Shown piece by piece: positions 10,861 to 23,649 of a DNA stretch of 64,000 bases. The stretch is from NCBI GenBank assembly GCA_001414485.1, contig LLEY01000144.1, forward strand, positions 101,590 through 165,589. Direction: 5' to 3'. The DNA comes from Calycina herbarum. Taxonomy: Eukaryota; Ascomycota; Leotiomycetes; Helotiales; Pezizellaceae. A program made the translations under genes and the position numbers. Numbering within the stretch: position 1 is the first letter of the stretch; every line of letters begins with the position of its first letter. A model generated the notes under the pieces. It saw only the letters and a program-made list of their open reading frames with translations. It did not search any database and was not told the DNA's origin.

Positions 10861-13202
10861 ACCCCTCCATCAACCCGTTGTCCTCTCAAGGGGGGGGAAT
10901 CCTCGCAGTTTCAGAGATCGTAGTAAGAAAGCTCGTCGGGAAACTTCTGGTCGAAAGCAAGCGCAGTTTTGATGTCGGAAGCTTGGAGATAGCTTCAAAT
11001 GTTAGTTCGGCTCGAGGGATCTGGGCATTTTTTGAAGATGGGAAAGACCTGGCAGATTTGAATAAGTTTTGTTCCATCTCGCTTGTCGAGATACTTGGGG
11101 GTTTCGTTGACGCTTAAGGGGCTTTTGGACACTTAAGAATCAGATACTAATCCGAGGTGAAGTGGTTAATAAGTCAGAGAAGTTCATCTTCAATCCATCA
11201 TCTCAACTCCTGTCACGGTATTCCGGTTGTACGACATAAAAACAGAATAACATTCATCCCATTTCCAAAAAGCAAACACCATAATGCCGTCCGTCTCCAC
11301 GAAATTGCCCAGGTCCCATTCTCACTCAACTTAGTCCAATCAAGTCAATAAGGACTCAGTAAAGTAGCCTTTCCCATCCAACCTATCGAAACCTGCATCG
11401 AGACTCACGTAACATAAACCCCGCACTGGTCACCCCCTCCCACCAATCACAATATTCAACTCTCACAACCTCTCAACCCGTAGGCACTATTTAAACCTTC
11501 TTCGCTGGCATCTGCACTGCACACCAAGGAAAGCACCGCTCACCATCATCTGCAGCCACTACTACCCGCTAGCACTACAGTACCACCCGTCTGTCTGCCC
11601 TACCTACCCAAACTAGCCAGAAGACCAGAGGGAAAGTATCAATTCGTCCAATTCTCAAACTCAATTAAAATCCCCAGCTCAGTTCAGTCAATCAAAGTAG
11701 TCCAAAAAAACAACTCCATCACTCACTCTACGGGCATCATAAACAATTCTACGATCACTACTTCATCCAATCAATCCACCTTCCCCTCAGTCCCCACAAA
11801 AATCCAAAATCCAAAAAAGCCAACCAACCAACGAACCAACTAAACACCCCGCATGCCCCCAAAATCCTCGCTTCCAATCATCACCTCCCAACCCAACCCA
11901 ACCCCCTCCTTTTTCCCTCCCTCCCTGCCCCTCTCAAGCTTTCCACCAGCAGCAGCAACCACACCACCCAAACAAAACCTTGGAAAACCTGCCAACAAAC
12001 AACAAAGAAACAACCACACACCACGCATCATGCACGCTCACATATGACAGGCAACCCCAACCCACACCACACACCACACACCCGTCCCCCAACCCCCTCA
12101 CCTCACCTCGTATTCCACCTCTCCAACCGTCAAATCCCAGCACAAATCCACCAACCTCTCCACCCAAACCCCTCTAAACCGCATAGCGTTAGCGTAAGCA
12201 ACCACTCACTCCACAATCAGAAGATCTATCGATAAAACATACATGATAAGGAAGAAGAAAAAAGGGATACACGAGGCAAAGTAAAGAGAAGAACTACGGG
12301 ACTGTTATGGGGTAAGTAACAACAACCTTCCCCCCCCCACCCTTCCCCCCAAATCATTAATTAATTCGTGATCAGAATTAAATAGCATCGTAATCGTAAT
12401 ATACCTTCCCCTCCCCCCAATTCATTCATTCATTCGTACTCATGCAAAGGCAAACAAAACTTCATCAAATCACCCCCCTCAATCAATCATAATAAACAAC
12501 CCCATATTGTTTATACCTCTGAACTAAACCAAATCTAGAAATACTTACCTACACTCATGCGTCTGATTAATGCATGCATGATCTGATGAGTTTGTCCCCT
12601 CCTAGCGCGACAACCCGTTTCCTGCCGGTAGCTACCAAACCTGCCTCTGGTTCGTTGGCGCCGCGGTACGAGGTGCGTGCCTTTACAACTTGTGGCGTGG
12701 ATTGATTATTGATTAGTAGGATCCAATGAAAAAGCTGCGAGGATTCGGAGCCACCCAGCGTTGTCGGAGGTGGGCGACTCGACTCAACACATCATACGAG
12801 GCGTTCAGGTACGAGAAACGAGACAAATCACAGACAGAAACAGAAAACAATTACAATCACTGCAGGGAGAACCCAAAAAAAAACATGATCTATCTGGTGC
12901 CAAATTCTTTATTATTATGGAACTGGTGTGATGATCTTCAGAGCAATTAATCCCCACCCATTCGTCCTTTCTTTCCTCTCAATAGCTAATTAGCTTACAA
13001 ACCAAACATTGAAAAATTATATACTAGGTGAAGTGTATGTGTCGAGCCATATGAGCAGAGCGCTGTTCTCCGATTTTTTGTTCCGAATGCCGAATATCAA
13101 ATGCCAAATGAATGTCCTGTTTACTCCTTTCTCCCCTCTAGAATGAACCCATTGGCCCCGACCATTAAATCGTGATGCGAGAAATCAAACGGAATGACAG
13201 AT
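10861..13202. other. Intergenic with a long G-poor, C/A-rich stretch
   Basis: No gene is supported. From about 11280 to 12560 the plus strand is strikingly poor in G and rich in C and A, with many CCAAC, CACC and TCAATC words. Short poly-C and ATTCATTCATTC runs lie near 12330-12440. The stretch 12560-13200 is the region downstream of the minus-strand wall protein and looks unremarkable. Confidence 0.5.
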
Positions 13203-14178
13203 TTATAGAACCAAGGCGGCGAAAGCAGCGAAGACGACAGCACCGAATCCGGCAGCGGTCTTCTCACCGTTGGAGGCTTGAAGAGGACCAGTTGGGGTGG
13301 CTGATGGGGTGACTGGCTTTCCAGTACCTGGAGCAGATCCACCTCCGACGACTGCTGGAGTGGTGGTGGCAGGAACAATAGCAGTTGGGGTAGGTGGGCT
13401 ACCTGCAACTGGAGTGACGCTGACGACTGGGATGGTGTATGTGCCTGGGGTTGGGACAGGGACGGTAACTGGGTAGGTTGGGCCGTATGTGAGAGTTGTT
13501 GGGGCAGGGCAGTATCTGAGTTTGTTAGTTGATGAAACAATTGAAAAGAGTGGAAGAACTTACGTGGTGTAGTAAGACAGGGTGGTGGTTGAAAGGGTGG
13601 TGGCTGGGTAAGAAACAACGCAACCTCCTGGGCATTTGGAGATGGTGAGAGTGGTAGCAGTGGTGACGGTGAAAGTTTGATTGCCGGGGACCACAACTGT
13701 GGTTGGGAGTGGGCAGTAAGTGGTATAGGCGGTCAAAGTTGCCGTGATCCAGACTGGTGGAATGACGGTACCGTTGATGCTAACTGGTGGTGGGAGAGAG
13801 ATTCCAGTTGGGGTTGGGGTAGCAGTTGGCTTTGGGGATGGCTTGGTCAAGGTACAAGGACAATCGGTGATGGTCAATGTCTCGGAAGCAGTGGCAGTGC
13901 TGTTGACTGTTAGTTGAGTTCGTCTTCAAATGTGTCGCGTGATCTCGAAGGCGAGAAGCTTGAAAAGCGCGTCGACGAGATCGAGGAGTAAAGACTTACT
14001 ATGTCTTGGTTCCGTGGGTGAGGGTTGTTGCTACAGGGCAGTAAGTGGTGTATGACTTCACTGTCACTGTCTCGTAGACAACGGTGTCGTTGGAGTAACC
14101 ACCAGCGCGAGCAACGAAGCTGGCCTGGGCGGCGGCGAGGAGTCCGAAGACGGGGAGGAGAGTCTGAACAGTCTTCAT
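13203..14178 (-). CDS. CCG-6-like GPI-type cell-wall glycoprotein
   Basis: This is a secreted wall protein of 275 residues. Exons on the minus strand are 14178-14000, 13899-13564 and 13515-13203; introns are 100 and 48 bp, and frame is kept. Residues 1-19 or so form a signal peptide ([19 protein letters not shown]). Three modules repeat the pattern YTTYCP...TLT. The first two are followed by a DCPC or CPGGC cysteine cluster. This matches fungal clock-controlled protein 6 (CCG-6)-like proteins. The remainder is Pro/Thr/Val-rich and probably O-glycosylated. The C-terminus ([23 protein letters not shown]) has the small residues and hydrophobic tail of a GPI-attachment signal. Role: likely surface or conidial wall protein, inferred from the family. 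The 6.7-kb upstream region may mean complex regulation. Confidence 0.75.
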
Positions 14179-17100
14179 TTTGGAGGTTGAACGATAGTAC
14201 GGTTTCTGTAACGAAAGTGGTTTTTGCGGCAGATGCGAGAAAAACAGATAAACGGAAACGGGAACTGGTTGGGTATCGTGATTATTGTCGTGGAACGAAT
14301 GTGATGATGGAGGAAGGAGAGTGGTGAAGGTGGTGAGGAGACAGAAGATATATGGCAGGAGAAAAGCGGGTCGCCTGTGTGCAAGCCGTGTCCCAAAAAA
14401 GAAAGAACGAGGTGCTGGGGAGAAGGCAAGAGAGAGGCTAGCACGCACTAGCGAGGCCACTAGAGTGAGGCAGAGGATGTACAGCCGCACTTGACGGCAA
14501 GAAGAAGCGCATGGAATGGAAAGCGAGGAAAGAGGCAGGGGGAGGAAGGAGGGGTGTGACGGTGATGGTGATGGTGATGGTGATGCCGGTGAGGTCAGTA
14601 AGCTTATTAGCTTGTTGGTGTCAGCAACACTGGGTGCGAGATTATTTACGCCTCCACGAATCCGTCAATAATCCAATTGAACCTTTAATCCACGAATATT
14701 ATAGGGGATGCTTGAATTTGAGAAGGTGCCTACTTTGGCCGCCGAGAAAGAGAGGGTCGAAGGCATAGAGAGCTTCACAACTGGGTGACTTCACCACAGC
14801 TCCCTCTGCACATCTCTCTATCCAAAGCACCCGCATACAACGTACAATACCCAATTCTCTCTCCACTTTCGGGCTCCAAGGTACAGTACGGAGTGGCATC
14901 AACAACCTGATGACATCTGTTGCCCCCACCAGGGCAGCAGCCAAAAGTGATGGATCTGCTCCCAGCATGCCGTGTAATACGAGCCTCCAAGGTCTTCCCC
15001 TCGTCTCTGCTCGTCTCTGCTCGCCTCTGGCCTGGCAACCGGGCACGCCAAGTGGCTAAGCTGACCTTGCTTTGGCCTCTCGGTGTCCAACACTCGAGAG
15101 ACTCGCAAATAAAAACCCACCGTCACCCATTTGGGAAGTATTTTGTTGTCCAGCCTTATCCTCTCCTGGCAGTCCCTCCGTGAAGATCCAATGATCGTCC
15201 TGTCCCACTCGCTAGCGTGGAGGGGTAAAAGGTAAAAGGTCGCCCCCATGTCAAAGCGACCGTCATCTGTTTCTATTTCCGTTCTCCGCTCATCCCCGTC
15301 CATCACACTTATCCCATAACCCCAAATCTGGTAAATTATAGGGCTGGGAATGTGTACGGTGGGATGCTTCCTGTTTGCGGAGTGCTGCGAGTGGAGTGAA
15401 CGTATTTTCCTCTCTCAATCTCCAGAGCTCTGATTAAATCTAGATGGGATTATGCTCTTGTGTCACTTACGGGCGTGGCTGAACCCTTATTGTGACACCT
15501 CTTCATCTCTTGTCTTTCATTCGCACGTACCTGACATCTGCTGAAGCCGTTGAGTATGCAGACGGATGCACCGAAGCTGCCGAACGATCTTCGCATCTTG
15601 GGCTGTGCTGATTATCTAGCGGTGACAAACAGGTCTCCAACATTTGAACCATCAAACAGAACGTTCCAAACGTCAAATCGATGGTTACATCTGTTCCGAG
15701 TATTGTAACACCCCATCGTGTTGATTATCGCTGAAATGTACGGAGAGTAGCCGCCCTAGAAAGATGGTAACATCAGGAATTTACTCACAAAAACACAGTC
15801 CTTGGCATGCTCATGCACCCAGCACAGTCAGCACCACTGAACCAGCCAGCCTCTCCCAATTTTCATGTGGCTTCGAAAACTCCTGATGATGAGTGGTGCG
15901 TGGTGCGTGGTGCGTGGTGTGTTGGGCAATAACTCGACAGGGAACTCCTTCCCACTTTTCCCCTCTCGTCTCCGGGCCTCTGTTTGGCTGCTTCTGCTAG
16001 CGATACGAGGACGACCATTCTCAATCCAGCAATGGGCTTGCAGCAAAGCCAACACCGCACAACTGTCCCTTTTTCTGCAAGCCCCGTTTGATATTCAGGG
16101 ACATGGCAGGAACCCATTTCATCGCACTGAAACACTTGTTTAATTTCCTCGCAAACGGTGGTGGAAATTTGGCATCCCATCGTGAACATTCAGTTCAAGG
16201 AAAGGACCGGATCTTTCGGTCCCGTCATCGTCATTTCTTGGACATCTGCCAACTGGCGAGGCTCGAGGGCTCCACTGTTGCAAGGCTCCAGCTTTTTGAC
16301 TTCGCTAAGCTCTCGGGCCTTTTCATACGAGACCAAGGGATTTCTTTCGGCGACTCGGGGCCGTGACCTCACAACCTGCCAATTTTGGTACGAGCTATTG
16401 TCAACACGACGGGAAGATTTGCAGACAAGACAGGAGATTTCATACGATAATGGGGATGATAGGGCATTACTAAACATCGTGATGTTCGTGTACGAATGAA
16501 TCATAATTCGTCTCGAGATTCATCGTATCATTTGTTTATTTCCGTCTTTGTCAATTCTCAATGTCTTGATGCGGAAATTTACACCTCGTGTTTGTCTTTC
16601 GTCGGATACTAATCTCACGTCGTGAGTAACAAACTGGATAGGAGTCTCAGACGGCGTAGACAAATATAGGTTTCACTTCAATCTCCTATCTATCTCATCT
16701 CATCTCAATCTTCCAAAAGCCATCAAGCCAACCGCCAGTCCAAGCGTCTGACGAATTACACAAACCCTCTCGACAACATCCTCAAAGCACCCTCTATTTC
16801 AAGAACAACGTCTTCCTCCTCACTGGCCAAGAACTCCCCAGATTTACGAACGATACCACAGATCACAATCATTTACCGCTTATCACTTGATTACTACCAT
16901 CACCACCTTACAAGTACCTAGGTTCACGGGTACTTTGTTGCCAATATTTCTCGCTGACAGCATGAGAAACATAGGCTAGGTACCGTACCTACCACCTACC
17001 GAAACCCTACAGCTTGTGGAAATGAAGTCTGACAGTCCGCTCTGTACAAGTAAGGGAGGAAGAGTGCTGAAGGCTGAGCAAAGCCCGAGTTTCGGGGTTA

Positions 17101-20100
17101 TGTGCTAAAAATTGTTGCCGAGTCGCCCAATACTTTTGTCACACTCGAGTACGGGCGATGATCATACAAAGTTGAGGGGTTCTGCTAATTTCAGATAGGC
17201 TGTGGGATTTGATTAGGGGCATTTTCTTCTTTGGTTTTTGGGGGCCGTGGAATACGTCTGTGTGTTGAAGTATTTGGTATGCTGTCTTTGCTGACCGGTA
17301 CCTATGCACTTCGGTCTCTTTTCCCCCACTGATCCTGGGCTAGCACTCGAAAACTCTTCACCAAGTTCCAACCGTCACCTGCAGCTCTCAACTTCTTATC
17401 CAACGATATCTCGACATGTTCTCCAACCACTCCACTCAATAGTCTGACATCAACGTTCTCACACCATGACTCAATGTGCCACTCCAGCACGCACTACTCC
17501 AGCACGCACTACTCCAGCACGCACTACTCCAGCACGCACTAAGATACCTTCACACGAACCTCCGTCGGCCCTTCGATTTATTGCCTTTTGGGAAAATAGA
17601 TAGGCAATGATGGTTGTTATGGTTCACTGATCTCTTATTCACAGGGAGGCGATGCTGTATTACTCAACCAGCATATTCAACAGATAACCGCTCAATTGCC
17701 ACCACACCTCGTTGATATGTTGTCCGCCATATTCATATCGCCCCCTTTCATCCGAATTAGTTGCACAATGAGAGGGTAATAGGAAGACTCTACATGACGA
17801 GTTGGCTGAGGTGTCTGGTCGTGAGAGAGATATGGTTCCTCTCGCCCACGAAACGCCGTCGAACTTCTTGATATCGACCAAGTTCTAAGGTCTCTCGAAT
17901 TGCTTGGGACAACATGGGAATTCACAACGTTTCCCTGTGACGACACGACAAACTCAAATGCCGACCCATGACAAAGTCAAGATTCCGATTTCAGTACCAC
18001 TTTTAACCAAGCCATCGAGATAAGGTGGGGAGGACATGTGAGGATTCCACTCAGTTTCCCGGTTTTCACGAATCAACATTTTGTTGAAAATATCCGCATC
18101 CATCTGCCCATTCTTCGTTTCCTTATATTCTCATTCCACGACAGCGGACTTCTTCTCATCCGTAATGAGGTTTCTCTTATTGTATGGTTTTCCAGCACAT
18201 TCGATTGATCACATGGTGGGAGAAGCGGAGAACTCTTTTTCCAGGGCATCCCTTCCCTATCGCAATCGATAAGAAAGGCTTGGCTGGAAGCAGGGGGCAA
18301 AAAGCCGCCCTTCCGCTGCGAACCCGACCCGGAAAAACAAGCCCGGCGATCTGGGCGTCAGATTCTGACAGAATTTCCTTCCCTTTGGAAGATCACGATA
18401 TTTTCCGATTTGCTTTCTCAGAACATTTTGTTCCTGTCTGTTATTGTCTATCCAGGGTGAGTTGTCCAAGACTGGCCAGCAAATGAACCATTCGTGCCTT
18501 TTCAGGAAAAAGGGAGGGTCAGCAAGCTTCGCGGTTCCTGTTCCTGAATGTCTAGTGCCTTGTGCCTGAACCAGGTCCCGCATGTCGAACGCCTGGAAGC
18601 CGAGCCGTTCCTGACGGACCTTGGAAGGCGAACATGGTTTACCCACAAAAAAAGAAACTTTTGACTTGAGTCGAACTTCACAGAACTGCTGTCATCAAGT
18701 GCGGCATTTTTGTGATTCGATCGAGTAAAGGGCATCTCTGCTGTGATAGGTCGCACAGCACATCCAATCCCTCCTAGTCCATTCTCGAGTCCAGAGTCTC
18801 CCTATTTCCGATTTTTCTTCCCCTCCGCTCGAGTCTTTTAGATGGGGAATTGTGGAGTTGAAAAGAAGAGAACTCGATTCACATTCTATGGAAAACTCTG
18901 ATGCTGTTTCCAACTTGAAAAATGGGAAGTCAATGTTTTCTCAAGTCGGAACCGCGACCGTTTCCTTTCACAGCTTTCCCTCCGTCTCTCGGACTTTGTC
19001 CCGTCAGAAGAATCTTTGAATTTTCAGTAAACCTTGAACGTCCCAAGGTCACTCTTACTCCGACCATTCAGATATCAGAACTGAAGTGATGTGATGACGA
19101 GAACTGTGGATTGATGCAAGGGAAAAGTGTGACCAAGGTCATGATTCGTGCTTCTCAGCTTTCCAATTTATTTTTTTGTTGTTCTGTCACGCCTTTTCAC
19201 ATCTTGCTTTTCTGGACGCCTGACAAGAATGACACTCTCTCACATGCATGAATCGGCTTTGGTCCCCACCAACACAGATTTTGCAGAAATTTTCTAGTAG
19301 AAAGACCGAGTGGTCAGTCTATCATGCCAACCATTCCATGGGCCCCCATTCCTAGACCCCACGAACCGGGTAAATCTCAGGCACCAGATTCTTCTCTCAG
19401 GAACCTCTGCTGCCTCGGAGACTTTGCAAGCATCTGAGTGGTTGATTTGCAGCCCCTCATATATTTCTTGCCTTTGCAGCTGTTTTTTCGCCCCGTTTTC
19501 GCAAGGCGAGCTCGCATGCCGCATCTGTGTGCTCCATTTCGGGATTTGTTCCTGCGTCACCACGATATACAAGCTGCCACACCTCCCAACAACCAGATAT
19601 CGTCTTGCTGTGCTGGCTATTCGCAAAACAAAAAGACCTAAGCTTAAAGAGTTTCCTCCGTCAATTTTAGATTCAAGAAGGAAACTCTTTATTGATATCT
19701 TTCTTCCTGGGTAGAAAAAAGTGACGTTGGATCACTTTTTGATACTTCGTAAGCGTGAGTTGGCCATGGAAGGAGAGTTCCCATTGAGCGGGAACGTTGA
19801 GCATCTCCCGCTCAGCCCCCGCGATTGGATCTAAGCCCTGTCGAGATCTCCACACCCCCTTCAACTCGCCTGCGAATCCTCACTCCGTTTTCAACGCCGT
19901 CGACGACGAAATTCAAAGACAAGGCCGGCAAAAAGAGAATGGCTCCGCACCCGATCGTCCCTATGCGCGGCGGACACATGGCGACAGCCGTCTCACACCA
20001 TCTGCCAGCGATTGATCACTTCAGAGTCAGGTACCAGCATTGGTTGGTCTCCTTTCAGCGAATGAGCAACTGATCGCAAAGCCATACGCCCCTCATCGAC

Positions 20101-20877
20101 ACCGCTTTACGTGGACTAAAGTCTTCTTTTCTCTTCCCTTGCTAACCTTCTTCAGGACAAACCTTCATCAACCACCAATGGATGAACTCCACCCCGGTAA
20201 AGGCGTCAGCCTGGGCTTTCAGAAAACCCGTCCCTGAAATGAACCTTGTGCAAGTGAGTGGTTCTCTATGGCGGGAATGTTCCGGTCCTCCCCCTTGGTT
20301 TGTTGAGAATCAACATGACAAGGTACAGTGCCTTTGAAGAAAGTTGGAACAGAAAACGTTCTCGAGTCTGGATGCTGTAGATCCTAGTTCCCTCTACCCA
20401 CCCAAGACCGAGCAGAAGCCGATACGCTGGCTTTGCTTTTCCCACCCATGCCAACAGCCTATCTGCAAAGAATCTGCTTTTCCTATATCAAGGTGGGTGC
20501 CCCTCCCTCAAGTTCCTCTTCCCCAACCACAATCCTTTGGCCTATACTACACGTCTTTCGGTGACGACGAGAGTTCTTGCTCTTTCCTTTCGAATACTAT
20601 CGATCTGTGATCGCGACATCTATCCTTAAGCAACAGCCTTATACACAAACAGCTAGCTTTCTGTCCGCGACATCATTGTCTCTACGACACTCAAGAAACC
20701 TCCTTATCACCAGACCATAACTACAGTCTCGACGACTATCACATACGCCTTCAAAGAAATACATACAACTCTTACTTGCAAGCAAGTCAACCACATCGAT
20801 CATCTTGATCAACATTCAACAACCGAAAACACACTTTCGAAAAAGCAAAAGTCAAACATCAAACAACAACAAAAAAC
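14179..20877. other. Gene-free 6.7-kb stretch between two divergent secreted-protein genes
   Basis: I find no open frame with recognisable domain content or consistent splicing. It contains the long 5' leader of the minus-strand wall protein (about 14179-14490) and a (GTGATG)n run near 14560. A TGGTGCG repeat lies at 15895-15920, and a perfect 15-bp tandem repeat at 17481-17540. Many pyrimidine-rich tracts occur toward 20878. The last 300 bases before 20878 are A/C-rich, as in highly expressed fungal leaders. Confidence 0.5.
17481..17540. repeat. Perfect 15-bp tandem repeat, 4 copies
   Basis: The unit ACTCCAGCACGCACT is repeated four times without mismatch. The period is a multiple of three, but no surrounding coding frame is supported. 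Confidence 0.9.
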
Positions 20878-21405
20878 ATGCAATTCTTCAGCACCCTCAT
20901 CCTCGCAGCCTCAGCGCTTGCCTCCCTCGCAGCTGCAAACAGCATCCACTTCATAAACCAAGATTCTACCCCACGCACCATAATCTTCACGCCCTCCCTC
21001 GGCTTCGCCGACATCCCAAAGCTCAAACTCAATGGCTCCGGTTCAGCAACCACAAACTTCCCCACGGGCTGGATCGGAAACTGGTACTCAGTCAACACCG
21101 GATCTCGCGAAGACGTTCCCGGTATGCTGGGAGAGGTACGCTTCGATGGCTTCGCGGGCGCAACGTACTTTGATGTGTCGGCGATTGTGAATCCTAACGA
21201 TGGGAATGGGGTGAAGATGATCATGCCCAAGACGAAGAGTACGCCTGTCTCTGGATGCCAGAGTTTCCCGTGCGATAATGCTTATAATCATGATGATGAT
21301 GTGAGGACTATTTCTACGCCGGAGAATGAGCTCATCTGTCTTGTTGGAAATGAGAGTCAGGAGCGTAAGAGGGGGATGGTTGCTAGGGCCTTTGTTTTGG
21401 CGTAA
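20878..21405 (+). CDS. Small secreted protein (family often labelled DNase1 protein in fungal annotations)
   Basis: This single-exon gene encodes 175 residues. An N-terminal signal peptide (residues 1-20, ending LASLAAA) is followed by a mature domain beginning NSIHFINQDSTPRTIIFTP. It has GWIGNWYSV, PGMLGEVRFDG and TYFDVSAIVNP blocks and a CQSFPCDNAY cysteine motif. I recognise these as a conserved extracellular protein family of Pezizomycotina that is often named DNase1 without biochemical support. No nuclease catalytic motif is visible, so I do not assign an enzymatic function. The ATG sits in an AAAAAACATG context behind an A/C-rich leader, which suggests good translation. The C-terminus ends in a short basic/hydrophobic tail with no clear GPI signal. 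Confidence 0.75.
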   Translation: MQFFSTLILAASALASLAAANSIHFINQDSTPRTIIFTPSLGFADIPKLKLNGSGSATTNFPTGWIGNWYSVNTGSREDVPGMLGEVRFDGFAGATYFDVSAIVNPNDGNGVKMIMPKTKSTPVSGCQSFPCDNAYNHDDDVRTISTPENELICLVGNESQERKRGMVARAFVLA

Positions 21406-23649
21406 AGGACCTCCTGGATAAGAGACAAGAATGGGAGGATGGCATCTGCGCCGCTTGTGCGAGCCGCGATGTCTTTTCACAAATGACTTTACGACAGACA
21501 AACATCATGACATAGATGGATATGGAAACGGATCTACTTGGAGCTTTCGGCTTCGACTACACTCGTTCTTCTTTTTTTGGAACACAACCTTGTGTGCAGG
21601 ACAACCTTAGAATGCGTTTGGCTTTTCTTCAATTCTTTTTTGTATATATATTTAGGGATATGGACAGGACAGGACAGGACTAACCCCGGGAAATTGGGGA
21701 TAGGAGATTTTTTGGATCAGGGTCCAGGTTTGGGGGGTTTTTATATATAAATGATACCATTCTTTTTTTTGGAAATAGGAAATAAGAAATAAGAGATACT
21801 TGCACATACCTACCTATGAGCTTGTCTTCATCGTGTTCGTGTCTTGGTTCTTAACCTTGTGCTTTGATTCTTCGTGCTTGTCGAACGTTGCTTTCGCGAA
21901 CTTTGAAGACTGTCGACTGTCGACCCTCCTTCATCCTCCTCGATTCTATTTCCAATCCTTTGCGTCGTCATACTCTAGTTGCATTCTCGATCCTTCAGGC
22001 AACTCGCAGCTATTTATATATGTTTGAACGTAAATTCTCGAGTAATCTTGACGTTTTCTTGACGTTGCATGTTGGTATGTCGTCAAAACAACCCCGCACC
22101 CTTGATCGATGTCACGATGTCCAAGCCCCCCATCCCATGTGCCACATTTTACGGATAATTGTTCCGATGTTTCTCCTTACGGTATGTCTCAGTTGGGATG
22201 GGATGGGTTATCCCTTGTGGTTATGCATTATTTAAGCTTTTTTGTTCGTCGTATTTTTATGAATGTGAATGAAGGGGAGTTTTTTCAAGGGTGGGGTGTT
22301 GGTTTCTACTCCGCTTTACTTGGAGAAGTGCAAGGAGATGTATCTCCGTGAAACTGAATTTGGAGATGTGCAAAGTATGTATAGCTGGGAGATGTGAATG
22401 AATGAAAGGGCCTGGTGGACGTTGAATCTAAAAAGTGGGGGGACAAATAGGAACTCGTGGGGTTTAGCTTCGATTTTTTGGAGGTTTCGGGGATAGGATG
22501 GAACTGGATATGAGATGTGTGAGATGTGGGGAGGTTGAGATGAGTGTTGAGCCTGGCCTGGAGGTCATTTCAAGTTTGGATTTGGGGAGTGAAGTTTCGG
22601 CACTTGAAGAGTTTTGATGAAGGGGTGGTATTAATTTCGAGTTTTAAGTTGTGATTTGGGAGGAGAGGGAGGGGGAAAGAGGACTGAGAACTTGAGGTGT
22701 GATGGGGAAGTCATGCATTGGTGATCTCGAGATTGGGATCTTCGGATGACCTCAGTGAGTGCTTGATAGGGATGAGATTCTCGGGTATATGATGATCTTT
22801 TGTTTCAATTGAAGGTTCGTGGGTTCTGATATATCTTGAAAAATACCTACATAGGTAGAAAAAAGGAGATGAAATACAGAAACTTGCGTAATTCTGGATA
22901 TGAGCGGAAGAGCAGCAGTTGATGGGCTGCAAGGGGAGCCTAGAAAGCACTCGCCACGGTACACGTATCAACACAACGCCTTTACATGAAAGGAAATCCT
23001 CTCGTGGGAATAATACACGTAGATAATTGGATATATAATTGGATGAACTGTCGTAGGGCTGGAGTTGGAATGAAAAAAAGAGGATGCAAAGGATTTAGAC
23101 GCGTTCCTGCTCGTACCGGCTGATGCTCCCCGACCTGTTTACCAAATAGAGAACCGGGAGGAAGAGGCTTGAACATCCTTTTCCGTACCTTTGGGACGGT
23201 TGGAATGGGGATTCTTAACGATGTTTCTTGAAGCGCTGGTGTTAAAAATAAGGAGAGAACTTGTGTAATAAAATACTTTACAGGTTCAGGTCGTTCATTT
23301 CGCCCTCGAGCCCCTTTTCATCATCCACCTTGGCATCGCAAGACCCATGCATGAGCCAATCAGACGTAGTGGATGGATGTGTACCGAAGAGATCTCCGAT
23401 TCTTACTTGAACAAATGGGTTCCTGTCCTCCTCAACTTGAACTCCATCTTCCATCTTGAAGCGCCCGTCCGACCAGTGCGATTTTCGCACGCTACACTCC
23501 TTGAGTCCATTAATTAATACTAAATGTGTTCTTCACCCTCCTTACACTAAATAAAACACCACCACAGCTTGTCGTCGCTTTACGACAAACCACACTCTTT
23601 AATTTCTTCTTTTTCCCTCGGTTTTGATTGCTTTTGATTCAGCTTCAAG
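21406..23649. other. Intergenic, 2.2 kb
   Basis: The 3' end of the secreted-protein gene has a small GGACA repeat near 21663. The rest is G/T-rich sequence without supported genes. A 70-residue open frame at 23278-23490 on the minus strand has reasonable composition but no recognisable motif, so I do not call it. The last 150 bases are the promoter of the GH16 gene. Confidence 0.45.
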
